NCBI GenBank assembly: GCA_014529385.2
Contig: CM043958.1
Location: forward strand, 150,916,793 to 150,980,792
Direction: 5' to 3'
DNA: 64,000 nucleotides
Source of the DNA: Adiantum capillus-veneris
Taxonomy: Eukaryota; Streptophyta; Polypodiopsida; Polypodiales; Pteridaceae
In this document: in pieces, positions 1 through 15,000 of the stretch
Layout of the letters: each line of letters opens with the position of its first letter
Position numbering within the stretch: the first letter of the stretch is position 1
Position numbers and translations under genes: made by a program
Notes under the pieces: generated by a model
Database searches by the model: none
Seen by the model: only the letters and a program-made list of their open reading frames with translations
Told to the model about the DNA's origin: nothing

Positions 1-45
1 CCAACTTTGGGCAGACAATCTGTAACCGCCCTCAGTGCCAAAGAG

Positions 46-3000
46 ATGGCTACCACGTTTATGCGCTCTCGACTCGTCGCTCCCGCTGATCATGGGTTCC
101 ATTCGAGTGGCAGCAAGAGGTTGCCGTTCCGCTTGGTCACTCACAAGAAGACGTGGCTGCTGGCCGTCGCCACAGCGTCAGCCTCTGGGCAGCGCAGCAT
201 CTCTGAGCTCAATGAGGGCATCGCCCACTTCTACGACTCCTCCTCTTCCGTGTGGGAGGATATATGGGGTGAACATATGCACCACGGCTTCTACGATGTA
301 GGCCTTCCCCTCCCCGCTGCCCTTTCCGCTGATCACAGAGCCGCTCAAGTCCGGATGATAGAGGAGTCCCTCGCTTGGGCTGGCATTTCTGGTAACTTCA
401 GCTACTTTGTACTGCAATTGTCCTTGCGAGTTGTTTGCGTCATTGGACCTATGTAGCAGGTGAGAGCAAGGTCAAGACTCAGCCTCAAAGAATTCTAGAT
501 GTTGGCTGTGGCATTGGAGGAAGCTCTCGGTATCTCGCTCACAAGTATGATGCTCATGTTTTGGGCATCACGCTCAGCCCTGTGCAAGCCAAGAGAGCAA
601 CCCAGGTCACCTCCTCTGCTGGGCTATCTGATAGGGTATGCACCAAAACCAGCAAGTGTAATGTCGGCTAGGCGCTGGGTGTACTTTTTGCCACTCTACA
701 CCTTAAAGCTGAGTGCAATGTTACTGCTATTAAATGTATTTAATGGCGACTTTCGGAAAGCATAATCAACTGCCACGTTTTTGAAACATTTTATCTTGGT
801 ACTCAGGTCAAATTTCAAGTTGCAGATGCTTTAAACCAGCCATTTCCTGATGAGCAGTTTGATTTTGTGTGGTCCATGGAGAGTGGAGAGCACATGCCAG
901 ATAAGGAAAAGGTATTTATATTCTCTTGTTATCGATAATTAGTTTTGCGAACTTGATGGCAGCAATGTAGTCAGCAAACAATGTGTCCGCAGCAGCATTC
1001 AACATTGCTCAGGGGCTTTTGTTAAAAATGTTGATGCTTTGACCATTTGTTGGCTTAGAGCGAGACTTATGCCAGACATTCTTAATCTGCATGAAACTTT
1101 GAGCTTCTATTGACCTAGTGAACATTTTTGCATTTGACAAAGCCCACTCTTTTTTGAATAAAACGTGTGACAAAGCGATCTTTCTTGTCTTGTCAAGTTA
1201 TTGATCTGGATGTCTCTGTCTCGTTCGTGTGTGCTCATTCTTTCATGCATGTCACCTATTGGTTGATATATTCTTGGTTTTTGTGTGTTTGGCTGCTTTC
1301 TTTGTTTGCGGGGTTTTTATTTGTGTGTTGTGTGTTCTTGCCGGTGGTTTGTATGTGCGTGTGTTCTCCTAAACTTAGTTTTGGTGTGGAGTTGGGGTGG
1401 CTTTGTGCTTCTCTCCCTTCAAGCAGTTTGTTATCCTTTGTTGCTGATGCCTTTGCAAGCTCTTATTGCCACCAGTTGTCTTGCTCTTTTGAAGATTTTT
1501 TGCAAGTTTGGGCGATCTTTCTCTTGGTGATCTTCATTGCCTTGTCCTGCTCGTTTTGAAGAGTCTTATGCAGTAGTGAAGATGGTTATTGGGCAGTGGT
1601 TTTTCTGGTGTTTAGATCTTTGATGCAGATCTGGTATGCGGAGGTGATGAGCTCCAGTGTTGGAGTGCACCTTTCGGCCTTGAAGCTCTGGAGTTTCATA
1701 CTAGAGATACTTAGGTGGAGTTCCGGGTCAGCTGATTCTGCTATAGCTCTCTTTTACAGTTTCCCTTTACTCCCTTGCCTCCAGCTCTTGATGCATATCT
1801 GCATCCCTTGTGTTTTCCCCCCTATGGTTTTGTTGTCCTGTCATATCTCAGGGGTTTTTTCACCGACAATGATGGTATCTGTAATGCCTATGGGCTTCTT
1901 GTAATGCCTTTCAGCCTTTTTGTAATTCCCTTATGTAATACAAAGGGTCCTTGCCTGCCACCTGCTTGATTGCGACGTTGACGCTTCGCGTTGCAGCTGG
2001 GGTTGGGTGCAGACGTGTACCAGCAGAGCCCTAAACCTTTGTATTTTTAGCAATTGACAATCTCTATCCCTTGGGGCTCAAGTGAGAAAGAGATCTATCC
2101 CTTGGGGCTCAAGTGAGAAAGAGAGAAGAGAGAAGAGAGAAGAGAGAAGAGAGAGAGAACGCATGAGAGCAAGGATTCCCACAGTTTTGTCGGTGTTCAC
2201 TTTTCCATTGTTGCCACCGCCAGCTGTGGTATCCCTTGCCGTCTTTTTGACGAGGTCTCTTCGTCGCAGTTGTGCCTGTTGTGGCTGATGCCGTCGATTC
2301 TTTGGCGCCATTGCAATTATGCCGCCTTGGTCTCTGATGTGCTTTTGTCTTCTTTTGCTATGGTGATCGCTTGCCCTTGTTATTTGTCTTCTTTGGCTTT
2401 TTTTCGGCTTACATTTGTTTTTCTTTTTGTTTGTTGACTTTGTTTTTGGTGTATGCTCTTGATCAGCGCATTCAACCTTGCTCTCAGCTGTGTGTTTTGT
2501 GGTGGTGTGTAGGTGCATGCAACTTGTTTGTTCGTGCTGGTCGTTTTGTTTTCTTTCCGTTTCCATGCTTTGAATCTTTCTTTTGGATGTGTGTGGGATG
2601 GGCATGTCATTCCTCTAGAATTACAAGTGTATAGGCTGAACTTTTCAGCGTCGAATCACCAACAAACAAGATCAAACAAGTACTTGGTTATCCCTCGCTT
2701 GTACCTGCGGTCTCAACCACACACACATACAACTGTTGGAACCTGGAGTAACTCACCTGTTTGCGTGCGCTTCTCCAAAGGCCTACCAATGGGCACACAA
2801 CTGGTCGTCTTCTCCGACACTTTGAACGCACGGGAGTCTAGTCGTTTGATGCTGAAAATTCAATTAGTCTTCAATCAATTGCCTGCTTGCGATCAATTCA
2901 ACATTGTTGTGTGTGTGTGTATAGAGCTTCTACACCCTTCAATTCTTCACGGGAGCATGAGAGAGCGCGTAGGCGTGCTCTCTCTCTTCGCCAAAGAGTA

Positions 3001-6000
3001 GAATGAGAGGGGAGAGCTTCTTTATATAGAGGTAAGCGTATGTTGTCTCCCAATCCAAAAAGGGAAAGGATGACCTCCATGCAGCTCTCCTCTTTGGAAA
3101 TAGTAAGAAGGTGTTGTAACTTGCGTTCTATTAAAAATTTGAAGTTAAAACTTGTTGAGCTTTTCACGTTGAGCAGATCTGTTGCCATGTCATCACCAGA
3201 CCTGAATTTTTTTATTATTATTATTATATTTTGGACCTTGGGGTTTGCGACTGTTCTAATTCCAATTCTGGTTTCTGGTTTTGCTATGTCTGAACGGAAA
3301 GGTGAGAAATAAGTTGCAATATGAAAGACCTGAGAAATGACAAGTTAGTGCTCAAAATAGCATTTTTATGCAACGGATACTTATCCTTTTGCAAAATACA
3401 AATCGTGTGATCAAAAGGTGTTGTAACTTGCGTTCTATCAAAAGTTTGAAGTTAAAACTTGTCGAGTTGTTCACGATGAGCAAATCTATAGTCATGTCAT
3501 CACCCGACATGAAAATTATTATTATTATATTATTTTTTGGATCTTGGGGTTTGCGACTGTTCTAATTCCAATTCTGGTGTCCCATTTTGCTAATTCTGAA
3601 CGGGAAGGTGAGAAATAGGTTGTAGTACGAAAGACCATAGAAATGACAAGTTAGTGCTCAAAATAGCATTTTTATGCAACAAATACTTATCCTTTTGCAA
3701 AATACAAATCGCGTGATCATCAGATAGCATTCGCACATCCAATGAGCATTCGTGCATTCATTCGATGCTTTTATGCATGAATATCTAATGCTTGAGCATT
3801 TTTAAAACAACATTCAATGCAAGTCATCATTCATTTCTTGTTGTGTGTGCCTAAGGTAGATTCCACACGTTCCATACACTTGTATCCATCGATCTCTCTT
3901 CCAATAAGGTAAGAGCACAGAATCCTTCATGCTTTCCAAGGCATGTCAATGGCCATTCATATGTCCCACTTAGGGATAGAAGTATGTCTAATCAATCATG
4001 GTTCTGTAAACACAAGAACACATGTCCAATTATGTAATCTACAATCGGAAACATATATAATCTTTTAGAATTTTTCTTTTGATACATGGGTTTCGTATAC
4101 AAAGGCTGATGACATACCTCCCCCTAAATTTCAGTTGTTCTCAACCGAAAGGCTTTCAGATAGGGGTTTAGTACTTTTGGATAAGCCTATGTTCAACTGC
4201 AGTTCTCAAGGAAGCCGTCAATTTGTTTGGCTTGACAAGATTGTGAAGTCAAAAGCAAATGCACGAGTTCACTAGAGGACAAAGGCAAAGGCAAGCTTAA
4301 CAAGGACGACAATACCAATACTCAATTAGCTGCTCGGTTCCCTCGAGGTTCGACAACCGCTGCCGTGAATGTGACACGATGCTTTGTTTGGCTCAAGAGT
4401 TTGAAGCCAAAGACAAAAGCAGGAACTCACAAAGAGACAAAGGCAAAGGCAAGCTGGACAGAGATAATGGTGATAAAGATTTGACAGAGGGGATCTGCAT
4501 GGCACACGTGGAGGCGACCACAATGGCCACGGCGTCAGATTTCTAGTCAAGAAGTCGTTGCCGCGACTAGCTTCAGCCAGAGAGAGGCTTGTGTGTGGCA
4601 GAGAGGGGTAAACAATGCTCTCTATAAATAATTTGGACCCTTGTGTTGGAGTTCGAGTTATCGGTGTTTGAACTTGTGGGTCCGAGTTCAAGGCACATGC
4701 ATCTTGCACGGAACCAATCAGACATATCTAAAACACTATGGATGTGCATTGTTGTTTGGTGGATTATGGACAAGATGTGTTTCAAAGTTCATGATCTAGG
4801 AGTATTTTGGACATCATGTGTTCACAGTTCACGAATGGGGATTCTTGGACGTAGTGTGGTCTACAGTTCAATTTTCTAAAAGGCAATTGATGCTCAAGAT
4901 GACATTCTTCTAAGGAACAAAGTTGAGAGTAGCAAATTTGTGTATTTAGTGGAGTGTACAATTGTTGGGGTGTCCATAGTAGCTTCTTCATCGACTTGGT
5001 CTCACTATTATGTCCTTCTGAGCTGTAGAAAGTTATGGCATCTCAAGTGAACTGCCCAATGTGATCCCATTATTTTGGCTTTGAGGTATTTATTTCACTT
5101 ATTTGTCAAAGTCTGGGTAGGGTAATTTACCTGGATGGGTATATATGCAATCCTTTGCCTCCATTGTATAATCATTAATTCATTGCCAAGGTTGGTTTGT
5201 TCAATAGTTTGAGTCTGCCCTTGATCTCCGGAGTCATGACAGAAAGTGAACTGTGTTGATGTATGCTCATGTGTGTGTGTGTGTGTGTGTGTTGTGTGTT
5301 GTGTTTGGGAGCATATGTTAGTACCTAATTCTACACCCACTATTGGGCACTGAGGACGTTAGTGGGGATGTCGTGGTATTTAGTCAATACTATGCATGAT
5401 GGAGCTGATGGTTATATTGTCTTGTGAGTGACTACCATGGGTCTATACCTTGCACTTTCCTTTAAGGGTGAATCTGGGCTTATCTTGGATTCATCCATGT
5501 ATATTTTTAGTTGTATAGGGGATATGCAGACTTCACATTGTGAAGTTTTTGTCCAAGTTACGACCAGTTGATGTTGTACTAATTCTTTCTATCTTTTGTG
5601 GTGCGTATGCTCTATCAACTACCTCATTTTTGTGCTAATTTTTTCGATTTAATGCTTCTCTAGTGCTAAGCTTCATTATGGCTGAGTCTGCCCTTGATCT
5701 CCGGAGTCATGACAGAAACTCAGTACGCTGAACTTTGTGTTGATGTATGCTCATGTGTGTGTGTGTGTGTGGTGGATGTTGTGTTTGGGAGCATATGTTA
5801 GTACCTAGTTCTACACCCACTATTGGGCACTGACGACGTTAGTGGGGATGGTCGTGGTATTTAGTCAATACTATGCATGATGGAGCTGATGGTTATATTG
5901 TCTTGTGGGTGACTACCATGGGTCTATACCTTGCACTTTCCTTTAAGGGTGAATCTGGGCTTATCCTGGATTCATCCATGTGTATATATATATATATATA

Positions 6001-9000
6001 TAGTCTCTCTCTCTCTTTCTCTCTCTCCCCCCCCCCCCACATTCTGAGGGTCATCCAATAGCACACCTAGACCGCGCTGATCTGTAACAGGTGTCTCATT
6101 CCATATCGGAGCTCTTGATATTGTGGTATACCAAAATTAGCCATCACACCCAGACCGCGGTGATCACTACCGGGTGTCTTGATGCACTAAAATTACATAC
6201 CCAGGCAATATCACTCAAATAGGAATACTCAGTTGTTGGCACATCACATTGCAACACAAATGCTAACATATACATGTTGCAAGGCATAGAAACATAAAGT
6301 CACCGATGAACACTCCCCCGGAAAGTAACCGTCTTGGTCCAAGCCATGATCTGTTCAAGGACTCCCTCATCACTCCTCCCTAAAAAGATTTGGTCCATGA
6401 GATATGGATGCCTTTTACAATCAAACGCTCCCCAAACCGCAGCCTGCGTCACTTGGAGGTGGTGAGAGTAACCACTACTCATACTTCTTAATACTCCCCG
6501 CATAAATAACCATCCAGGTATGAGCCATGAGTAATAACAACAATACTCCCCCCGTAAATAACCATCCAAGTCCGGGCCATGAGTAACAACAACAATACTC
6601 CCCTCGTAAATAATCACAAGGGTCCAGGCCATGAGTAAAAACAACAAGAGACTGAACCCATTGCACTTATTTTAAGGCCCTGGGCCTATCTAAAAGCAGT
6701 ACATGAAAAGCATCCACCAGTTCTAAAAGCGTCTGGTCTTCAAAAGCTCACGCAAATCAGCTAGCGTAAAAGTAGGAAATCCATACAGCTGCCATGTCAG
6801 CATTGCCCGCAGAAAATATATAAAATTGCCATGTCAGCATTGTCAGCGTAAAATCCAAAAATCTACCACGTAAGTAGTCGGCGCATATTCAAGGTCGTCC
6901 GTATAGTATATGCCACGTCATCAGTTGATTACGCCATAGATTTTGTGCGTGTGATCCTGCTTTATTTATGGTCTTTAGGTCCCCTAGGCCCCATTGGATG
7001 GGATCTCATAAGTTGGTGGGAACTTCTTTAAAAATTGCCCCATTTGGCGAGGTTCGGTAAGTTGGTAAAAACTTCTTTTGTTGCTGCTTCTTCCTTTGTT
7101 GCTTCTTCTTAGGGTTTAAGCCCCTCGGTTGGGATCTGCAAGTCGGCTCAGGTCTTCAGTGGCTTGGTTGGTTCCTTTGGTTTGGTTGGCTCCTCTGCAG
7201 TTTTCTTGTGCCTTTCTTCTTCTTACACTCCCATGCCACGTGTCCTTTACCGACGCATTTGAAACAGTTTCCTTAATTCGTCTCTCCATTTCTTTCTTTG
7301 GCAGCTTGCTGAAGGTTGGTCTTTCTTGTTTGGGCATCTTTAGAACTTGAGGATCTATAAGATGTTAAGGCTTCTTTCCTCGAGTCTCGTCAATCTTCGC
7401 TCTCTTTGATGACCCTTCATTCGTTGAAGAACTCTTTTGCTTTAGCATCCACTTCATATCACGAGCTTCCGCATTCAATGTTGACTCCATGCAATCCTTC
7501 AAAGTTCCCTTTTTTGAGACATTCATAAGAGGATTCAAAAGTGGATGTAGTCCGCCTTCAAACTTGCAGATAACTTCGTCGCGCTTACATTGATATATTG
7601 GACACTCTTGAGTATTCTATTCCAAAAGAGGTCAATATACCCTTTCATAGTATCCTCTTTCTGGTCCAATTTATCCCCACGTCCTTCTTGAAATTCGTTG
7701 GTAAAAATTTAGATGTAAACATCTCTTTGAATTCCTCCCAAGTTTTAGGATTTGCATTTTCGGTTACATGCGTTAGAGACCAATTACTAGCAACATCTTT
7801 GAGATGCATAGATACCTGATGCATAGACTCTTTAGAGAAGTACGATTCTTGAAGGCTAAATCAAATTCTCTGATGAAGGCAAGCAGCGCCTTTGCAATGT
7901 CCATTCCCTTTCCATCAAAGTAAGGAAGTTTCACGCTTGTCTCCCAGCTTGCAGGTTTTTTTCTTATTCTTCTCTGTTTCCGAGTTGTCTATCATCTTCT
8001 CCTATGTTGGTGGCTCCGTTGAAGAATGATGAAAAGAGGCTATTGCATAGGGCTACACGAAAATAGCATTTCGAGATGAGTCTGGATTGATAATGCCCTT
8101 CCTTAATAGATATTCAACACAATTGGTTCTCCAAGATCGGAACTTCTAATAAAATCTTCAAAGTGAGATACCTTCAAATTTCTGATTGCCTTCCTAGCGA
8201 CCACTTATTGCACATTAGGATCTGACGGCAAATTCTCCATCTCTTTAAGAAGCTTCTCGTCAAGCTTTGTCGATCCATCTTCTCTATGACTTTGAGCATG
8301 AGATGGTGGTGGAGTCTTTTCTCTATGTCGGCTAGCTGATTGCTCATGGCTGCTACTCTTGAAAGAGTCTTGAAAGGGGATTCTCTCTTTGAGGAAGGGG
8401 AATCCTCTGAACAATTGGAGTGTGTCAATGACCTCGATCTCTCTTTGTGGCTTGACAGCTCTATGGCAGCAAAAGTCTTCAAGTCCAAGACCACCTTTAA
8501 TTACCTTGAAGGTAAGGAAGGTAACTCTGCTCTGATACCAATGAAACTTGCCTTGGATACACAAGTTTATTATTGCCAATCAAAGCTTTGCACAAAAGCT
8601 AATTACCAATTTTTGGCTAGAGATTGAGAGAGGTGTATATATGTGTAGAGATATAACATAATAGATGCTTATAGATATGGATAACTTGAAAGATTAAGAG
8701 AGACAAATTAGAGCGCGAGGGAGAGAAGATTGAGAGTGATGCAACGTTAACCCGGCACAACCGGGCCCCTTCACAGGAATATGTTTTTCCTCTAGAATTA
8801 CAAGTGTATAGGCTGAAAATTTCAGTATGAAATCCTTAACAAACAAGATCAAACAAATACTTGGTTACCCTTGCTTGCATGTGTGGTCTCAACCACACAC
8901 ATGTACACGTGATGGATCTTGGAGTAACTCACCAGTTTGTGTGAGCCTCCCCAAAGGCCCACCAATGGGCATACAATTGGTTGTCTTCTCTGGTGCTTTC

Positions 9001-12000
9001 CCAAAGGCCTACCAATGGGCACACAATCGGTTGTCTTCTCCGGCGCTTTGACCGCGCGGGAATGGAGTCGTTTGATAATTATAATGTCTTCCAACCACTT
9101 GTCTTCTTGTGATCCATTCGACAACACTCCATCTTTGTGTGTGTGTGTGGAGCTTCTACACCCTTCAATTCTTTACGGAAGCCTTGCGGTTTTCGATTGT
9201 TTTGATTCCATTTCCGATGTTCATTTCGGCAAATTTTGAATGGAAAGCTGAGAATTAAGCTGCAATATAAAAGATCTTGAAAATGACAAGCTAGGGCTCA
9301 AAATACCATTTTCATGTAACAGATACTTATCCCTCTGAAAAATACAAGTTGCTTGATAATCAAAGAGCGTTCATGCATTCATCGGATGCTTTTACACATG
9401 AATACCTAATGCCCAAGCATTTCCAAAACAATACTAAATGATGAGTTCTATATACTTGTATCCATCTATATGCTTTTTAAGCATGTCAATGGCCATTCAT
9501 ACTTTCCCACTTAGGGATGGAAGTATGTCCAATCAATGACGGTTTTGTAATGTCCAATCACGTAATCTCTCAAATCTAAAGGACATATATAATCTTTCAG
9601 AAATTTTCTTTGATACGTAGGTTTCGTATACAAAAGTTGATGACAATATAGAGATATAGTACCATTTTTTTGTGAGAAGACCAAGTATAGCTCTATTCAA
9701 CTAGACTATTTTCCTGCGTCAGATAACCCTGTTGATATCTTCACCAAACTTGCTAGCTCCCTTGGATCGATTCTCAGTGGAGGAGCTGAGTGGGGGTGCT
9801 AAGAGTTACACCTTCTTGTCTAGTGCTGGCTTCAATATCTCCCATGAGCAAATGAGGAAGTGTGGGCTGTTTTGTGGCTGTGTCTGGCTGAACGTGAGGT
9901 GGACGTATGAAACGTCTCTGCCTCATCGTTTTGCTTGTGATCTCACATTCTCTCTCTAGCGCTCCCCTCTTCTCTTGTAGTTGTTGCTTGTAGGTGTTGC
10001 ACCCTGAGGGTTGTATGGTGTGTGGTCGACACATGTTGGACGTTGCGGAGGAGATATGTCGCGAGAGATTTGAGATCCAGTGGCTACCTGGTTCCGAGAG
10101 GAGATTTGCTTGCGATATCAGACATAACCCAATTCACCTTCTCCGCTACACCTTTGATAAAGGCGTAGGCTTTCTGTTGTCCACATCCCCTGCATAATTT
10201 GAATTCGTGTAGCTATGACGAGTTTTATGTTAGGGTTTCTGTAACCGGCCTGTTCAATCCAAAAAGGGCGGTAGACTTTACTTTAAACCTTGATTTAGCT
10301 TTCACCCATTATTAGTCGTCTATTTTACCTGTACTTTCAAGACACAACAAAGGGGAGAGGGATACAGGCTGCTAGATTGCACCTGTATGAGTGGACAGAC
10401 ACCAGATTGGCCCCTAACTTAGGCGCCCCTTTCGGTATTTCTTTATTGTTCAAAAGAGGGAATAAACGCTGTGGTTCCTACAAGCTGCCCCGCACAAACT
10501 CGGCTGAATTTCCACTGTTCCAGCCCGATTTCGGCAGCATAACTGTACTAGAACCTTTCACGGTCAGTATTCCCACGCATTGACTGACTTTCCCGACGCA
10601 TACGGGCACTTTGCAAAACCTGGCGAGAATCTGCAGCACGCTGAATTCTCTGTTTTCAGCCCTGAAAATGCGCCAGATCGCCTGTACAGCGGTCCCCTTG
10701 CGTCCCCGAACCTCCTGGGGGTATTAGGGTCCGTTTAGGGCCAAAACCCTAAACCTGCAAAAATACACAGCAGGCTGTAATTCACTGTTTCGGGCTCCGT
10801 TTCGCGTGCCGGTCGCATCCCTAGCAAGTCCTCGAGCTCCCGCACCTGTAGGGCTACTTGCCCTTTGAATCGGACGAGATTTCTGGCGTGAAACCTCTCC
10901 GAATTCACCTGTACCTGCGGGGGGATTAGCCGCTAGCTAATCCAGTACCTGTGCAAGAGGCTCTTGCCTCGGCAATCGCGCATGAACCCACACAACTGTA
11001 CATTGGTCAAATGAAGAGCCCACTAGAGGGGCATAACATACTGCCAAAGGGGAGAGAGAGGGCAGTGCGTAGCGTGCAGGGCATCACTCCTGGCACCGCA
11101 CTGTGCATAAGAGGGAAAGCAAGCACTCCATAGCTCTTAACCTGTGACAGAGACTTGCAAAATGAGCCTCCCAGCTATAAATCACGTTTTTGCCTTCTCT
11201 ATAAGTAGTAAACTGGCCTCAAAGTGCCAAGTGTCACTCATTTGTGCATTTTCCCGCTTTAGACCCTCGGGTCTAAAAATATCTCACCTGCAGCCTCTGT
11301 TGACTTGGCCACAGAGTAACAAAATGATCCCCATGTCAAACTGCACATAATGACGCGAAGACATTTTCAGGTCCCAAAATAGCAGTTCCCTAAATTTTAG
11401 GAGATGCTGCCATTGTATCTTTCTAGGTCATCCGACCCTCTTTGTACACTGCGGCCACATCCAGAACTGAAATGTAGCCTCTGTAGCAAAGGATTCCACT
11501 TTGGCTAGTCAATGACCCCACTTGGCTAACCATAGTCCTTGTCCAACCTTAGTGCTCTCTTGCCCTCAGGCCCGGACTCCCTCTGGACAGTTCCACACTA
11601 GCTATGCAATGCAGGGCAGTTAGATTTCCCGAGGGGTGTTTCCAAAAAGTGAAGGTAAATAGATAATAAGAAAGAAATCAACAAAAAGGATAGATAGTAG
11701 TCACACGCTGGTGACATACCCCCCTCTTGAAATCTCAAACGTCCTCGTTTGCATCTATGTCGTCCATGCTTACTGTCAACACTGATGTATTCAACACATG
11801 TCGACACATATACGACACATACATGCTCATTGTCAACCCTGGTGTATTCAACACCTCGTCGACTCATGTATTGCCTGCGTGTGAACCCTGTCCCAATGAC
11901 ATAGTGGTAGCTTCGCACTCTGCCATTGCTTTGAGTCACTAACTTTCCAATGACAAAATGGTAGCTGCACATTTTGCCACTGTCTTATAGTACACGTTGG

Positions 12001-15000
12001 ATCCCGTAACACTTTCGAGCATACCCAAACCGACAGTTTAAGAATGCAGTTACACATGTACTCTTTAATAGAAGCAATCACTGTATCCTTGACAGACTGA
12101 CAAGAAATACTCACTTCTATAGCACTAACCAAACTTTTGGACATTCCATAAGAGCAATTGCCAAACTGACAATCTGTACAGCTCTAACATTCATGTAACA
12201 GGTATTTGATTTGAGCTCACTTTAAATACCATGTACATCATTTGTTTCAAAAGCCATTGTCACACTGACAATCCATTTAGCTTTGAAACTCAAGGGGTCA
12301 AGGTAGGTTGCAAATCGAAGGCTTCCAGGTAAAGTGATAACACAGTTGGTGACTCTGCAAGTTCACCTTCTTCCATCCACTTAGCATCCATTGGTGGATA
12401 GTTTCTGAACTTTACCAAGTAACGCCTCGCAACCTTGCCTTTCACTTTCCTTTCTTTGTGTGCCAAAATCTGTTCAGGGAGCAAGATCTCGTCAAGTTCC
12501 TCGACTTCCGGCTGATGTTCAGCTGGTATATCTTCTGGCACATCACCCACATAGGGTCTGAGAAGACTCACATGAAACGCATTGTGAATCTTCCAACTGT
12601 CAGGCAATTTCAGCCTATATGCAACATCACTGATTATGTCGCACACTTGAAAAGGCCCATAGTAACGCATGCTGAGCTTTGGAAAGAGTCTTTCCTTGCC
12701 CTTCATCTTCTTTAACCTTGCCTTTTCAAACCGTAGAAGCACCCAATCACCAAGTGAATATACCACTTCACGACGGTGACGATCAGCTGCTTTCTTTTGC
12801 TTTGCCTGAGTCCTTTCTAAGGCCACTTTGACCTTCTTGTACATTTCATCCATGTCTTGAACATACTTATCTGCTTCAAATATCTTGTCCTTTGTATGCA
12901 GTATGGGAGGAACTTTCTTGCCACCTTCAACTATCTCAAAAGGTGCCTTGCCAGTTGATGAATGCACTGTATTATTGTATGCATACTCCACCAATGGCAA
13001 ATACTGCTCCCACTTTCCTTTATGCTCTGACACATAGCACTTGAGCAGATCTAGGACAGTAGAATTTGCCTCTTCCGACTGCCCGTCTGTTTGAGGATGA
13101 AATGACGAAGAGAATTTGAGCGTGGTGCCCATATTCTCAAACAAACCTCTCCAGAACAAACTTGTCATGCGTGGATCACGGTCGCTAACAATCGACTGTG
13201 GCATGCCATGATACTTGAAAATATTGCTCATAAACAAGCGTGCCATCTGATCTGGCTTTATCTTCTTCCTGACAGGAATAAAATGAGCCTGTTTGCTGAA
13301 TCTGCAAATAATGGTCCAAATACCATCATTTCCTGTCTGCGTTCTTGGAAGATCAAAGATAAAATCCATAGCAATACTTTCCCATGGTTTATCTGGAATA
13401 GGTAGTGGTTGCAATAACCCTGGTGCCTTTTGCCTGTCAAACTTGACCTTTTGGCATATTAGGCATTCTCGCACAAAGGCATCCACATCCCTTCTCAATG
13501 TAGGCCAATAGAAGAATGTCTCTACCGCTTTAACTGTAGCATCGATACCACGATGCCCTGCATACGGTGGGACATGACTCTCTTCCATAACTTTGCGTCG
13601 CAATGGCTTTGTGACACACAATCTGCCATGCATCATCATGAACCCATCTTTAAGAAGATAGTGTTCATGATGTTGTCCATCCATTAGTTGCTCGAAGACC
13701 CTTGCAAAATCTTCATCATTTGCATACTGTTCTCTCATATCATCAAGTTCATGATGATAAGGAATCGACACAGCTGAAATTTGTGGCTTCCTTGACAAGG
13801 CATCAGCCACAACGTTCTTCTTGCCTTCCACATGCACAATCTGAAAATGGAACATGGACAAGATATTTGCCCATCGCATATGCTTCTCAGATAACTTTGT
13901 TTGTGTCAAGAAGTATCGCAAGGTCTGATGGTCCGTTTGGACAACAAAGTCTGCACCTAGCAGGTAGTGTTTCCAACTTAAGAGCGCATGAATCACAGCC
14001 AGTAACTCTTTCTCATAGACCTGCATGGTCATCTCTGGCCCTTGCAAAATTCTGCTCTCATAGGCTACTACCCTGCCATCTTGCATTAGCACAGCACCAA
14101 TGCTACTACCGCAGGCATCACATTGGACCACAAATGACTTCCTAAGATCTGGCAAGACAATGACTGGATCTGAAGTCATCTTTTCCTTTAAGAGATTAAA
14201 AGCTGAAATCTCTTTCTATGTCCATCTAAAGGTGACTGCCTTCTTTTGAAGAGCATGTAAAGGTGAAGCAATCTCAGCGAAATTTCGGATAAACCTTCTG
14301 TAATAGGAGCATAGTCCCAAGAAGCTTCGGACATCATGCACCGTCTTCAAATTTGGCCATGACTTGATCGCTTCAACTTTTGCAGGATCCATTCTGACAC
14401 CATCCTTTGAGACAATGTGTCCCAGAAAGTGAATCTCTTCCAGAAAAAACTCACTTTTCTTTGCATTGATGAGCAACCTATGACTGCGTAGCTCTTTGAA
14501 CACAATGGCCAAGTGATGCCTATGCTCCTCTTCATTCTTTGAGTAGACTATCATGTCATCAAAGAATGTACCAACAAACTGCTGGTGTGGACGGAAAATT
14601 CTGTCCATCATCCTATTGAACGTAGCAGGAGCATTTGTGAGACCAAAGGGCATCACTAAAAATTCGTAAAGGCCAAACGTTGTTCTAAAAGCAGTCTTGT
14701 GCACATCCTCTGATCTAATGCGGATCTGATGGTACCCACTCTTTAGATCTATCCTGCTAAACATAGCTGCTCCTTCTAATTTGTCCATAATATCATCAAT
14801 TCTAGGTATAGGAAACCTATTCTTGATGGTATTCTTGTTCAGTGCACGGTAGTCGATGCACATACGCCATGAGCCATCCTTTTTCTGCACCAACAACACT
14901 GGAGAACAGAATGGAGATGAACTGGGCTGAATCAGCCCTTTTTCTAACAGCTCCTGTACTTGGCCCATTATCTCTTTCTGCTGAGCCGCACTAACCCTGT

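Larger units (their letters stand above)
2610..9645 (-). mobile_element. Gag-only (pol-less) LTR retrotransposon relic, minus orientation
   Basis: Two related direct copies flank the unit: 2610-4114 and 8542-9645. Read on the minus strand the order is 5' LTR (8542-9645), one-base gap, PBS (TGGTATCAGAGC, complementary to initiator tRNA-Met), gag-like region with a zinc knuckle, PPT (TTTAGGGGGAGGTA at 4115-4128), 3' LTR. No protease, RT, RNase H or integrase was recognised in the 4.4-kb interior, so it is either an internally deleted element or a large non-autonomous derivative. The 3' LTR lacks the counterpart of 8542 to about 8787 and carries an internal duplication, so the element is old. 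The interior holds satellite-like duplications (5211-5982, 6490-6645). Confidence 0.75.

Noticed and set aside
435-671. Separate small methyltransferase gene
   Set aside because: It is exon 2 of VTE4 read past its donor site at 636.
1167-1559. 130-codon frame rich in Phe, Leu and Cys, looking like a membrane protein
   Set aside because: It is a translation of T-rich intron DNA with a second overlapping frame; no domain or splice context supports it.
10377-11350. Three short frames repeated exactly at 17599-18572
   Set aside because: They lie in the two LTRs of the chromovirus and are not genes.
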